Shown piece by piece: positions 1 through 8,089 of a stretch of 37,760 nucleotides of DNA. Every line of letters starts with the position of its first letter. The first letter of the stretch is position 1. Below the pieces are notes generated by a model that was given only the letters and a program-made list of their open reading frames with translations, made no database searches and was not told where the DNA came from. The stretch covers positions 1-37,760 of the forward strand of contig DJXI01000062.1 in the NCBI GenBank assembly GCA_002449695.1. Reading direction: 5' to 3'. The stretch is from Verrucomicrobia bacterium UBA7008. GTDB taxonomy: Bacteria; Verrucomicrobiota; Kiritimatiellia; RFP12; UBA1067. The translations under genes and the position numbers were made by a program.

Positions 1-82
1 GCACCCGTGGTGAAATTGGCATACACGCCAGATTCAGGTTCTGGTGCCGCAAGGTGTGTGGGTTCAAATCCCACCGGGTGCA
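1..82 (+). tRNA. tRNA-Leu (CAG)
   Basis: A full cloverleaf can be drawn. The acceptor stem GCACCCG (1-7) pairs with CGGGTGC (75-81), with discriminator A82. The anticodon stem CCAGA/TCTGG encloses loop TTCAGGT, giving anticodon CAG. There is a long class II variable arm (TGCCGCAAGGTGT) as expected for leucine, and a T arm GTGGG-TTCAAAT-CCCAC. The 3' CCA is not encoded (the sequence reads ACCG). The gene starts at base 1, so its promoter lies outside the window. Confidence 0.97.
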
Positions 83-90
83 CCGAGCTT

Positions 91-165
91 GGCCCCTTCG
101 TCTATCGGCTAGGACATCTGGTTCTCATCCAGGCAAGAGGAGTTCGACTCTCCTAGGGGCTGCCA
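91..165 (+). tRNA. tRNA-Glu (CTC)
   Basis: The acceptor stem GGCCCCT (91-97) pairs with AGGGGCT (155-161), with a terminal G-T wobble. The anticodon arm CTGG-TTCTCAT-CCAG gives anticodon CTC. The T arm is AGGAG-TTCGACT-CTCCT. Discriminator G162 is followed by an encoded CCA at 163-165. It lies 8 nt after the tRNA-Leu and is probably co-transcribed with it. Unlike its neighbour, it encodes its CCA end. Confidence 0.97.
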
Positions 166-201
166 ACGGCAGCAAGTGCATTGAAAGGTGACTGCGGCAA
201 G

Positions 202-2061
202 GTGAAACGGTTTTTCAGTATCCTCTGGAGCACGGTGAAGTTTCTCTTCGTCGTTTTGCTCGTCTATCTGGGAAGCCTCTTCTTCCGCGAGGAAAAGCTG
301 CCGCGCGCGTGCGTCCAGGCGATCTGCCGGCGGCTGTCGACCGACACGCTGCGCATCCGCTGCGACAGCGCGTCCTTCGGCTTCCGCAAAGGCGTGCAGC
401 TGCACGCGCTCAAGGTGGAGGATCGCCGTCCCGACGACGGCTGGCGCGAGATCGCCTCGGTGCGCCGCGCGGCGATCGATCCGATTCTGCGCCGCGTGCG
501 CCTCGTGGAGCTGAAGTATCCGCGCCTGCCGGACAGCTACTACGCGCCCGGCAGCCAGGAGACGAACGCGCGGCTGGAGCTGGAGCTGCCGAAAATCCCC
601 GAGTTCCGCCTGCAGCTGGACAATCCCGCCATCCTCGGCCTCACGCCGGCGCGCGTGACGGCGCAGGTCTGCGTGCATCCGCGCTGGGTGACGGTCGACG
701 AGGTGCACATCGACTGGCCGGAGAACGGCCGGACGCTTCAGCTCGACGGGCACGTGCGGCTGGACCTGCTGGAGCAGTGGTTCCGCTCGGAGATCAGCGG
801 CCTGGCGACCCAGCGGCAGATCCGGCCGCTGCTGGAGGCGCTGGACGTGCCGTGCGCGTTCCCCTACTTCGACGCCTTCACCGACATCCAGCAGCCGGTT
901 CCGGCGCGCGGGCGCTTCGAGGCGAACCTCGTCAACGGCGACTTCTTCATGAACCTCGACCTGAAGCCGGTGATGGGCCGCTACAACGGTGTGGAGATGG
1001 CGCGCGCCGACGGCGTGCTCGACTTCCGCTACTACGTGCGCGGGACGAACGGCAACATGCGCCTGACCGTCGATCTGCCGGTCGCGCTCGATCCGGCGGG
1101 CGGGCGGCTGGGCGGCTCGCTGACGGTCGACATGACGAACGACGTGGTGCGGCTCGACTACGACATCGGCAGCGAGCTCGCGTTCCGCGACATCCTCCGG
1201 ATCGCCGACGTGAGCTTTCTCTCGCCCGACGACACGCTCGACATGATCCGCTGCGACACCAAGCCCGTCATCACGGTCAAGGGGCGCACGGGCACGACGG
1301 AGGACGACCTGGAGGCGAACGACCTCGCCTGCGCCGCGCAGCTCGCGAAGGGCGCGTTCTACGGGATGGAGCTGCGGGACGTCGACGCCGTGTTCAACCT
1401 GCGCCGCGACCGGCTGGACTTCACGCGGGTGACGGCGCGCGGCAAGACGGGCGGCCGGATCGACGCGCGCGCGACGCTCGATTTCGCGGGATTCGATCCG
1501 GCGCGGGCGACGGCGCATGTCGAGACGGACTACCGCGAAGGCTCGCTGGAGGAGCTGGCGGACGGGCTCGATTTCGACCTGGGCGAGCGGCGCGGGCGCG
1601 TCGACGCGTCGTACGTGATGGACTTCCCGATGACGACGAACTGCGTGCGCGGCCTGAACGGCACCGGCCGCGTGAAGGTGACGGACGGCATGCTCGCGCA
1701 GATGAAGCTCTTCGCGGGGCTGACGAAGCTGATCGCCGAGAAGGTGCCGGGCGTCGGGTTCCTCGTCAACCAGTCGCAGGCGTCGGCGGACTTCACGATC
1801 GAAAACGGCGTCTTCATGTCCGACAACGTCCGCATCGAGGGCGGCTTCATCTCGATCAAGGGCTGGGGCGCCTACGACATCGCCGACGACAATCTGGATT
1901 TCACGGTGCGCGTGCAGTTCCTCAAGAGCGATTCGATGATGGGGCAGATCATCCAGCCGATCACCTGGCCGTTCACGAAGCTGCTGCTGGAGTTCCGCGC
2001 CAAAGGCCCGCTCGACAGCCCGGACTGGGAATATGTCAGCGTCATCGACAGGATCCTGTGA
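202..2061 (+). CDS. AsmA-like inner-membrane-anchored envelope protein
   Basis: The 619-residue protein starts with a short basic stretch and one hydrophobic segment (about residues 4-27), followed by a long soluble, beta-rich region. The C-terminal part (about 460-619) contains a ground-state AsmA_C-type pattern: a run with MKLFAGLTKLIAEKVPGVGF, then MGQIIQPITWPFTKLLLEF and a final domain strand ending near the stop. AsmA/TamB/YhdP relatives are inner-membrane-anchored periplasmic proteins linked to lipid transport to the outer membrane. I chose GTG at 202 because AAAGGTGA (184-191) is correctly spaced upstream; the TTG at 181 has no ribosome site. It is first in an operon with rsmA (2 nt gap). 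The family assignment is by pattern only. Confidence 0.72.
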   Translation: MKRFFSILWSTVKFLFVVLLVYLGSLFFREEKLPRACVQAICRRLSTDTLRIRCDSASFGFRKGVQLHALKVEDRRPDDGWREIASVRRAAIDPILRRVRLVELKYPRLPDSYYAPGSQETNARLELELPKIPEFRLQLDNPAILGLTPARVTAQVCVHPRWVTVDEVHIDWPENGRTLQLDGHVRLDLLEQWFRSEISGLATQRQIRPLLEALDVPCAFPYFDAFTDIQQPVPARGRFEANLVNGDFFMNLDLKPVMGRYNGVEMARADGVLDFRYYVRGTNGNMRLTVDLPVALDPAGGRLGGSLTVDMTNDVVRLDYDIGSELAFRDILRIADVSFLSPDDTLDMIRCDTKPVITVKGRTGTTEDDLEANDLACAAQLAKGAFYGMELRDVDAVFNLRRDRLDFTRVTARGKTGGRIDARATLDFAGFDPARATAHVETDYREGSLEELADGLDFDLGERRGRVDASYVMDFPMTTNCVRGLNGTGRVKVTDGMLAQMKLFAGLTKLIAEKVPGVGFLVNQSQASADFTIENGVFMSDNVRIEGGFISIKGWGAYDIADDNLDFTVRVQFLKSDSMMGQIIQPITWPFTKLLLEFRAKGPLDSPDWEYVSVIDRIL

Positions 2062-2063
2062 AC

Positions 2064-2864
2064 ATGAATCTGACCAGCCCGAGCCAGGTGAAGGCCTGGT
2101 GCATCAAACACGACTTCCATCCGAACAGGACGATGGGGCAGAACTTCCTCATCGACCGCAACGCGCTGGAGGCCATCGTGGACGCGGGCCTGGACGGCGT
2201 GCCGGCCGGCGCGCCCGTGCTGGAGATCGGGCCGGGGCTCGGCGTGCTGACGGAGGAGATGCTGCGGCGCGGCCATCCGGTCGTCGCCATCGAAAAGGAT
2301 CCCGTGCTCGCGGCGCGGCTCGCGGCGGAGGGGCGCGACGGGCTGACGGTCGTGACGGGCGACGCGCTCGACCCGCGCGTGCGCGCGGCGGCGGACGGCT
2401 GCGTCGCGATGGTCTCCAACCTGCCGTACCAGGCGGGGACGCGCATCCTGCTCGAACTGGTGCAGCGGCGCGCGTTCAAGCGCCTGACGGTGCTCGTGCA
2501 GACGGAGGTCGCCGAGCGCCTCGCGGCGAAGGAGGGCTCGAAGGTGCGCGGGCTCGCGGGCGTGTGGGCGCAGCTCGACTACGACGTCGCGGTCGTGCGC
2601 CGGGTGGCGGCGAGCTGCTTCTGGCCGCGCCCCGCCGTCGGCTCGTCGGTCGTCACGCTCGTGCGGCACAAACGCAACGCCGCGCTGGACCCGGCGGCGC
2701 GCGATCTCTTCCACCGGCTGACCAAGCAGGCGTTCGAACACCGGCGGAAACAGCTTGGCACGATCTTCAAAGATATGATACAATCTACGGCACGGGCCGA
2801 AGAGCTCGCGAACGATGACTGGATACAACTTGTGAAAGGACTGCTGGAACATGAAGACACCTGA
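2064..2864 (+). CDS. rsmA: 16S rRNA (adenine1518/1519-N6) dimethyltransferase RsmA (KsgA)
   Basis: RsmA dimethylates two adjacent adenines in the 3' hairpin of 16S rRNA during 30S assembly, using S-adenosylmethionine. The 266-residue protein has the family hallmarks in order: MGQNFLID (residues 24-31), the SAM-binding LEIGPGLG (53-60), the acidic IEKD motif, and the catalytic NLPY (119-122). Length matches the family (about 260-280). The ATG at 2064 gives the expected N terminus. The 3' end overlaps the hexokinase gene by 14 nt, and a promoter-like TGATACAAT box for that gene lies inside this coding region (2776-2784). Confidence 0.96.
   Translation: MNLTSPSQVKAWCIKHDFHPNRTMGQNFLIDRNALEAIVDAGLDGVPAGAPVLEIGPGLGVLTEEMLRRGHPVVAIEKDPVLAARLAAEGRDGLTVVTGDALDPRVRAAADGCVAMVSNLPYQAGTRILLELVQRRAFKRLTVLVQTEVAERLAAKEGSKVRGLAGVWAQLDYDVAVVRRVAASCFWPRPAVGSSVVTLVRHKRNAALDPAARDLFHRLTKQAFEHRRKQLGTIFKDMIQSTARAEELANDDWIQLVKGLLEHEDT
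2755..2784 (+). promoter_or_regulatory. Internal promoter TTGGCA-18-TACAAT for hexokinase
   Basis: TTGGCA (2755-2760), 18 nt, extended -10 TGA-TACAAT (2776-2784). It lies inside rsmA, and its predicted start is about 60 nt before ATG 2851. Its 12-mer ATATGATACAAT (2773-2784) recurs at 11566-11577. Confidence 0.5.
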
Positions 2865-4137
2865 GGAATTTCTGAGGGACGGCGGCTTCGTCCTCGCCGA
2901 GGACATCGACCGCCAGAGCCTGATCGCCGCGTTCGTCGACGAGATGGAGAAGGGCCTGAAGGGCGCGCCGTCGTCGCTGATGATGGTGCCGACCTACGTC
3001 GGCATCAACGGCCGCGTGCCGGCGGGCGCGACGGCGGCGGTGCTGGACGCGGGCGGCACGAACTTCCGCGGCGGCATCGTCTCGATTCCGCCGGCGGTGT
3101 CCGAGCGGCAGAACCGCCCGATGCCCGGCACGAAGGGCGAGGTGGACGAGGAGACGTTCTACGCGGCGTTCGCGGACGAGGTCCGGCGCCTGAAGCCGCA
3201 CGCGACGGCGAAGAAGATCGGCTGGTGCTTCTCGTATCCGGCGGAGGCGACGCCCGCGCTGGACGCGAAGCTCGTGCGCTGGACGAAGAACATCCAGGCG
3301 CCGGCGATCGTCGGCCAGTACGTCGGCGCGGAGCTCCTCAAGCGTCTCGGCGGCGGCGAGATCGCGATCGTGAACGACACGGTGGCGACGCTGCTCGCGG
3401 CGAAGGCGACGGAGGGCGAGCGCACGTATTCGTCCTACATCGGCTTCATCCTCGGCACCGGCACCAACTGCGCGTACGTCGAGCAGAACGCGAACATCAC
3501 GAAGGCCGCGGGGCTCGAACCCGGCGGCGCGATGATCATCAACGCGGAGTCGGGCGGCTTCGACAAGATCGCCGTGAGCGCGTTCGACCGGGCGCTCGAC
3601 GCGAAGAGCGGCAATCCGGGGATGCAGATCTTCGAGAAGCTGATCGCCGGCGCGTATCTCGGCGGCATCGGCCTCGAAATCTACAAGGCGGCGGCCAAGG
3701 AGGGGCTCTTCTCGAAGAAGGCGGCCGCGGCGGTCGGCGGGCTCGGCGCGCTCGAGACGATGGATCTCGACAATTTCTGCGCCGCCTTCAAGAAGGAGGG
3801 GCGCGAGAACGTGCTGGACGCGATCTTCGCCGACGCGGACGACGCGCGCATGGCGCGGCGTCTGGGCGTGCCCGTCTTCGAGCGCGCGGCGGTTCTGACG
3901 GCGATCCACCTCGCGGCGTTCGCCATCAAGTCGGGCGCGGGCAACGACCCGTCCGAGCCGGTGGCGATCAACGCGGACGGCTCCACCTGGTACAAGACGC
4001 GGGCGATTCCGTTCGCGGAGACGGTCGCGCGCGAGCTGGACGACATGCTGGTCCAGCGCCGCAACATCCACTACGCGATCACGCCGCAGGTCGAGGACTC
4101 GCCGATGGTCGGCGCGGCGATCGCGGCGCTGCTGTAA
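2851..4137 (+). CDS. Hexokinase family sugar kinase
   Basis: This is a 428-residue cytoplasmic kinase that likely phosphorylates glucose or related hexoses with ATP at the entry of glycolysis. It shows the actin-fold hexokinase motifs: phosphate-1 loop LDAGGTNFR (residues 65-73), catalytic NDT with Asp176, and the glucose/ATP-binding GTGTNCAY (202-209) followed by an N-x-E-S-GG-F motif. The length fits the eukaryote-type hexokinases found in some bacteria (about 420-450) rather than the short ROK glucokinases. Its start overlaps rsmA by 14 nt. An internal promoter (TTGGCA, 18 nt, TACAAT) about 60 nt upstream may give it separate expression. Substrate specificity cannot be read from sequence. 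Confidence 0.9.
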   Translation: MKTPEEFLRDGGFVLAEDIDRQSLIAAFVDEMEKGLKGAPSSLMMVPTYVGINGRVPAGATAAVLDAGGTNFRGGIVSIPPAVSERQNRPMPGTKGEVDEETFYAAFADEVRRLKPHATAKKIGWCFSYPAEATPALDAKLVRWTKNIQAPAIVGQYVGAELLKRLGGGEIAIVNDTVATLLAAKATEGERTYSSYIGFILGTGTNCAYVEQNANITKAAGLEPGGAMIINAESGGFDKIAVSAFDRALDAKSGNPGMQIFEKLIAGAYLGGIGLEIYKAAAKEGLFSKKAAAAVGGLGALETMDLDNFCAAFKKEGRENVLDAIFADADDARMARRLGVPVFERAAVLTAIHLAAFAIKSGAGNDPSEPVAINADGSTWYKTRAIPFAETVARELDDMLVQRRNIHYAITPQVEDSPMVGAAIAALL

Positions 4138-4161
4138 CACACGGGAGACGGAGGGACGACG

Positions 4162-4959
4162 ATGAAGCGGTACGGATGGACGGCGGCGCTGGCCGCGGCG
4201 GTGTGCGCGGCGCAGCTGGGCGCCGCCGAGGTCGACGGCCTCGCGGCGACGGTGGGTGCGGAGACGATTCTGCGCAGCGACGTGCGCAACGAGCTGCGGC
4301 GCGCGGGTCTGGGCGAGGATCAGTTCGACGCGATGCGCAACAATCTGATCGACCGCCGGCTCATCGTCCGGGCCGCGTCGGCGCAGAAGATGACGATGCA
4401 GGAGTGGGTCATCGAGAACCGCATCCGCGAAATCGTCGAGAACGCGTTCGGCGGCGACCGCAACAAGCTCATCGCGACGCTCGCGCTGCAGAAGATCCCG
4501 TACAGCGACTGGCGCCAGCGCATCAAGGACGACATGATCATCAGCGCCATGCGCTGGAACATCGTCGACAAGTACGTCACGGCGACGCCGGCGGAGATGA
4601 AGGCCGAGTTCGCCGCGCATCCCGAGCGCTACCGCACCGCGTCGAAGGTGTCGGTGTCGGTCGAGACCGAGGGCGAGGCCGCGCCGCGCGAATATCTGGA
4701 CATCCGTCCCGAGGACATGTTCCTGCCGGAGATCTGCACGGCGATCGCCGCGCTGCCGGTGGGCGCGTCGTCGGAGTGGATCGAGCTCGGCGGCCGCCGC
4801 TTCCGCTTCATGAAGACGGCCGAGACCGCGTCGACCGCGCGCACGTTCGCCGAGGCGTACGACGACATCGAGGCGAACGTCCGCCGCGAGAAGTCGCAGG
4901 CGGCGTACGCGGCCTGGGTCGAGCGCCTGCGCGCGGACAGCTACATCCGGATCTACTGA
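4162..4959 (+). CDS. SurA-like periplasmic chaperone with reduced parvulin region
   Basis: The 265-residue protein has a Sec signal peptide (about residues 1-22, ending LGAAEV) and then a SurA N-terminal chaperone pattern (VDGLAATVGAETILRSDV, a helix with NNLIDRRLIV, and YSDWRQRIKDDMI). SurA relatives escort outer-membrane proteins through the periplasm. The region where a parvulin prolyl isomerase domain should lie (about 160-225) is short and lacks the usual GGDLG-type motif, so isomerase activity is doubtful. The C-terminal helix with AYAAWVERLRADSYIRIY is typical of SurA ends. It follows hexokinase by 24 nt with a good ribosome site (GGAGG). GC-rich palindromes follow the stop. Confidence 0.75.
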   Translation: MKRYGWTAALAAAVCAAQLGAAEVDGLAATVGAETILRSDVRNELRRAGLGEDQFDAMRNNLIDRRLIVRAASAQKMTMQEWVIENRIREIVENAFGGDRNKLIATLALQKIPYSDWRQRIKDDMIISAMRWNIVDKYVTATPAEMKAEFAAHPERYRTASKVSVSVETEGEAAPREYLDIRPEDMFLPEICTAIAALPVGASSEWIELGGRRFRFMKTAETASTARTFAEAYDDIEANVRREKSQAAYAAWVERLRADSYIRIY

Positions 4960-4973
4960 CCGGCCGCGGCCGG
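4960..4973 (+). terminator. GC-rich perfect palindrome after the SurA-like gene
   Basis: CCGGCCGCGGCCGG is a perfect 14-bp palindrome directly after the stop codon, and a further CGGCCG repeat lies at 4975-4980. There is no T-run, so it is at best a weak or factor-assisted terminator. Confidence 0.3.
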
Positions 4974-4992
4974 ACGGCCGCGCGCGGCACCT

Positions 4993-5006
4993 TACCCGTT
5001 CGGGTA
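4993..5006. promoter_or_regulatory. Inverted repeat TACCCG-TT-CGGGTA upstream of the 5030 promoter
   Basis: The 6-bp arms are perfect with a 2-nt centre. That is too tight for a good RNA hairpin but fits a dimeric repressor or activator site. It ends 23 nt before the -10 box of the following gene, so it sits just upstream of the -35 position. Operator function is inferred. Confidence 0.35.
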
Positions 5007-5026
5007 GTGCAGGGGCGGCGCGGATG

Positions 5027-5035
5027 TGATATACT
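5027..5035 (+). promoter_or_regulatory. Extended -10 promoter TGA-TATACT for the mannitol dehydrogenase-family gene
   Basis: The extended -10 element would start transcription near 5042, leaving a 32-nt leader with GGAAGGAAAG ribosome site before ATG 5074. No good -35 is seen. The 13-mer GATGTGATATACT (5023-5035) recurs exactly at 20583-20595. Confidence 0.6.
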
Positions 5036-5073
5036 CGTGTCCTTCACAACCTGACAACGGAAGGAAAGACGAC

Positions 5074-6687
5074 ATGAAGCTCAAGCTGGATTCGATCATC
5101 AACGAAGCGGCGGCCTGGCAGGCGGCGGGCGTGGCGCTGCCGCGGTTCGACGTCGGCGCGATGCGCGCGGCGACGGAGGCGGCGCCCGAATGGGTGCATT
5201 TCGGCGCGGGCAACATCTTCCGCGGCTTCATCGGCTCGCTCGCGCAGAAGCTCCTGAACGCGGGGCTGATGAAGACGGGCATCATCGCGTGCGACACGTT
5301 CGACTACGACATCATCGACCGGATCTACACGGCGCAGGACAACCTGACGCTGAATGTTCTGCTCAATCCCGACGGCACCGTCACGAAGGAGGTGCTCGCG
5401 GGCGTCGCCAGGGGCGTCAAGGCGAACTTCGCCGACGCGGCGGCGCAGGCGGCGCTGAAGGCGATCTTCCGCGCGCCGTCCTTGAAGATGCTTTCGTTCA
5501 CGATCACCGAGAAGGGGTACGCGCTCAAGAAGCCGGACGGCGCGTACCTGCCGGTCGTGGAGGCGGACAGGGAGGAAGGACCCGCGGCGAGCCGCCACGC
5601 GATGAGCATCGTCGCGGCGCTCCTCCTCGAACGCTTCAACGCCGGGAAGCTGCCGCTGGCGGTCGTGTCGATGGACAACTGCTCGCACAACGGCGAGAAG
5701 CTGAAGGCGTCCGTCGTGGCGATGGCGCAGGCGTGGGTCGCGAACGGCTTTGCGCCGGCGGCCTACCTCGACTACATCCAGGACGAGACGACCGTCTCCT
5801 TCCCGTGGTCGATGATCGACAAGATCACGCCGCGCCCGCACCCGATGGTCGAGGCGGAGCTGAAAAAGTGCGGCATCGAGGGCATGGAGCCGATCGTCAC
5901 CTCGAAGAAGACGTTCATCGCGCCGTTCGTCAACGCCGAGAAGCCGCAGTACCTCGTCGTCGAGGACCGCTTCCCGAACGGGCGGCCGCCGCTGGAGCAG
6001 GCGGGCGTCTACCTGACCGACCGCGATACGGTGAACAACACCGAGAAGATGAAGGTGACGACGTGTCTCAACCCGCTGCACACGGCGATGTCGATGTACG
6101 GGTGCCTTCTGGGCTACACGCTCATCTGCAAGGAGATGCAGGACGCCGACATCGTCAGGCTCGTCCGGCGCCTCGGTTACGTGGAGGGCCTGCCGGTCGT
6201 GGTCGATCCGAAGATCCTCTCGCCCAAGGCGTTCATCGACGAGGTCGTGAACGAGCGCCTGCCGAACGTGTTCATGCCGGACGATCCGCGCCGCATCGCG
6301 ACCGACACGTCGCAGAAGGTCGGCATCCGCTTCGGCGAGACGGTCAAGAGCTACGTGGCGACAGGCCGCGACCTCGGTTCGCTCGTCGCGATCCCGCTCG
6401 CGCTCGCGGGCTGGATGCGCTACCTGCTGGCCGTCGACGACGCGGGCGAGGCGATGGAGGTTTCGGCCGATCCGCTCAAGGACGAGCTTCAGGCGCAGCT
6501 GAAGGGCATCGTCTGGAACGATCCGACGAGCTACGCGGGACAGCTCAGGCCCATCCTCGCGAACGCGTCGATCTTCGGCAGCGACCTCACGGCCACGCCG
6601 CTCGCGGCGAAGATTGAAGGCTACTTCGTCCGCCTGCTGGAAGGCCCCGGCGCGGCGCGCCGGCTCCTCCAGGCCGAGCTCGCCTAA
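5074..6687 (+). CDS. Mannitol dehydrogenase-family oxidoreductase (fructuronate/tagaturonate reductase-like)
   Basis: The 537-residue cytoplasmic enzyme belongs to the long-chain polyol/uronate dehydrogenases, which interconvert keto-sugar acids or ketoses with their alcohols using NAD(P)H. An N-terminal Rossmann entry VHFGAGNIFRGF (residues 42-53) is followed by the family segments MDNCSHNGEKLK (200-211), FPWSMIDKITPRP, and the C-terminal catalytic block KMKVTTCLNPLHTA (325-338) with the conserved Lys, Asn and His set. UxuB- and UxuR-type relatives act in glucuronate/galacturonate breakdown, which fits the glycan-degrading genes elsewhere in the window. ATG 5074 has a strong ribosome site; the upstream in-frame start at 5026 overlaps the promoter and was rejected. 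The exact substrate is unknown. Confidence 0.85.
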   Translation: MKLKLDSIINEAAAWQAAGVALPRFDVGAMRAATEAAPEWVHFGAGNIFRGFIGSLAQKLLNAGLMKTGIIACDTFDYDIIDRIYTAQDNLTLNVLLNPDGTVTKEVLAGVARGVKANFADAAAQAALKAIFRAPSLKMLSFTITEKGYALKKPDGAYLPVVEADREEGPAASRHAMSIVAALLLERFNAGKLPLAVVSMDNCSHNGEKLKASVVAMAQAWVANGFAPAAYLDYIQDETTVSFPWSMIDKITPRPHPMVEAELKKCGIEGMEPIVTSKKTFIAPFVNAEKPQYLVVEDRFPNGRPPLEQAGVYLTDRDTVNNTEKMKVTTCLNPLHTAMSMYGCLLGYTLICKEMQDADIVRLVRRLGYVEGLPVVVDPKILSPKAFIDEVVNERLPNVFMPDDPRRIATDTSQKVGIRFGETVKSYVATGRDLGSLVAIPLALAGWMRYLLAVDDAGEAMEVSADPLKDELQAQLKGIVWNDPTSYAGQLRPILANASIFGSDLTATPLAAKIEGYFVRLLEGPGAARRLLQAELA

Positions 6688-6759
6688 CCCTCCCCGCGTC
6701 AATGTGGACTGAAACTGGGGAACGGCAGAAAGAGCAGATCGCAAGGAGCATAAAAGGAA

Positions 6760-7992
6760 ATGAAGATTGCATTGACAGGTATTGTCTCGCTGGCGACGGC
6801 GGTGATGCTGGCGGCGCGCGGCGATGTGACGCTCCTGTCGCCGGCGGACGGCGCGGCATTTCAGACGCTGACCGATGGACAGATGAGGGTTTTCGCGGGC
6901 GAGACGCGTTCGGCGCGCTTTGACCTGCTGAAAGGCGTCGACGAGAAGGCGACGCGCAAGGAGTGGCGGCGGCAGCGTCCGCTCGTCCTCAAATGGCGCT
7001 CGACGGGCCGCGACAAATACCCATGGCGCATATGTCTAGCGACCAAGCCGGACATGAGCGATGCGCGAGACTTCTGGCTTGAGAAGGAGGACGTCACGCG
7101 TGAGAAGAGCGTCGATGGTCGGGAATCGACATGGGAATACAAGGTGCCGCTCGCAAACCTCGAACTCGGGAGAACCTACTACTGGCAGGTGTGGGGCCGC
7201 GTGAAGTGCCCGACGTTCTCCTGCGGCTTCACGTATCCGGAGACGTGCGCGTGCGGCAAGACGAAACACGGCTCGGTTTCGCCCGTCGCCTCGTTCACGA
7301 CGGCGTGCGAGCCGCCTCGCTGGATCGAGCTGGAAGGGCGCGTCAAGAACGTGCGCGACATCGGCGGATGGACCGCCGAGGGCGGGCGCAAGGTCAGAAC
7401 GGGGCTTGCATACCGCGGGCAGGCCTTCAACGACGACTCTCTCGCAGGAGTCGGCGCCGGGCGCAACAGACTAATGGTGGAGGATGTAAAATATCTCACG
7501 GAGACGCTCGGCATCAAGACCGATCTCGATCTGCGCAATGACCGCGAAGTGGCGGATATGACGGACTCTCCGCTCGGCCCCGCCGTTCGCTTCATCCGGC
7601 GCTCCGCGCCCGAATACGGCGGCATCTTCAAAGACGGCGGTGCAAAGACGATGGCGGCCAACTTCCGCGTGTTCTGCGACCGGGCGAACTATCCGGTCTA
7701 TTTCCACTGCATCGCCGGAGCCGACCGGACCGGCACGCTCGCGTATGTCCTCAACGGCATCCTGGGTGTCGCGAAGGAGGATCTGGAGCGCGACTGGGAA
7801 TCGACATTCTATCCCGAACTGCCGGGCGTGGAAGATCCGTTCGGCTGGCGCTCGCTCGCGCATCTCGACAAGGGCTTTGCGCGCTACGGCGACGCGGACG
7901 ACACGCTGCAGCGGCGCATCGAGCTCTATTTGATCGACATCGGCATCACGCCGGCGGAAATCGCCGCGTTCAAGGAAATCATGCTCGACTGA
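6760..7992 (+). CDS. Exported tyrosine-protein phosphatase with N-terminal Fn3-like domain
   Basis: The 410-residue protein has a signal peptide (about 1-20). A beta-rich region (about 22-185) follows, resembling a fibronectin type III fold, with SPADGAAF near its start and GRTYYWQVWG near its end. Then comes a phosphatase domain of the bacterial tyrosine phosphatase type (Y_phosphatase3). NVRDIGGW and VRTGLAYRG mark the N-terminal part of this domain, and the P-loop is HCIAGADRTG with Cys317 and Arg323. It likely dephosphorylates phosphotyrosine or a small phosphorylated compound outside the cytoplasm. It has its own ribosome site (AAGGAG at about 6744 plus GGAAATG). No clear promoter is visible in the 72-nt gap upstream. 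Confidence 0.85.
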   Translation: MKIALTGIVSLATAVMLAARGDVTLLSPADGAAFQTLTDGQMRVFAGETRSARFDLLKGVDEKATRKEWRRQRPLVLKWRSTGRDKYPWRICLATKPDMSDARDFWLEKEDVTREKSVDGRESTWEYKVPLANLELGRTYYWQVWGRVKCPTFSCGFTYPETCACGKTKHGSVSPVASFTTACEPPRWIELEGRVKNVRDIGGWTAEGGRKVRTGLAYRGQAFNDDSLAGVGAGRNRLMVEDVKYLTETLGIKTDLDLRNDREVADMTDSPLGPAVRFIRRSAPEYGGIFKDGGAKTMAANFRVFCDRANYPVYFHCIAGADRTGTLAYVLNGILGVAKEDLERDWESTFYPELPGVEDPFGWRSLAHLDKGFARYGDADDTLQRRIELYLIDIGITPAEIAAFKEIMLD

Positions 7993-8033
7993 TGAAACGG
8001 TTGGGGCGTGTCGCCGGCGGGGACGGCCGCGCG

Positions 8034-8063
8034 CGCTTCCCCTGAAAGTGGGAGTGGGAAGCG
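8034..8063 (+). terminator. Hairpin between the phosphatase and the histidine kinase genes
   Basis: CGCTTCCC (8034-8041) and GGGAAGCG (8056-8063) form a perfect 8-bp stem with a 14-nt loop. Only a short T-run follows (TTT at 8073-8075), which overlaps the next promoter. It may terminate the phosphatase transcript. Confidence 0.35.
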
Positions 8064-8074
8064 GCGCGGAAGTT

Positions 8075-8083
8075 TGCTATAAT
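8075..8083 (+). promoter_or_regulatory. Extended -10 promoter TGC-TATAAT, leaderless start at 8090
   Basis: The box is consensus. Only 6 nt separate it from ATG 8090, so the predicted transcription start coincides with the A of the start codon. No Shine-Dalgarno can exist. Confidence 0.7.
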
Positions 8084-8089
8084 TTCCGC

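Noticed and set aside
1..165. tRNA genes as an attachment site for an integrated element
   Set aside because: No integrase gene or 3'-end repeat of either tRNA was found downstream in the window.
109..1518. Long minus-strand open frame of 469 codons opposite the AsmA-like gene
   Set aside because: It is an antisense shadow typical of GC-rich DNA: an Arg/His/Ala-rich translation with no recognisable domains. The plus-strand gene has a membrane anchor and family motifs.
2785..4620. Long minus-strand open frame of 611 codons opposite hexokinase and the SurA-like gene
   Set aside because: It has low-complexity Arg-rich translation and no ribosome site, and it spans two real plus-strand genes.
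5026..5073. Upstream in-frame start for the mannitol dehydrogenase-family protein
   Set aside because: It would overlap the -10 box at 5030-5035 and start upstream of the predicted transcript; ATG 5074 has a strong ribosome site.
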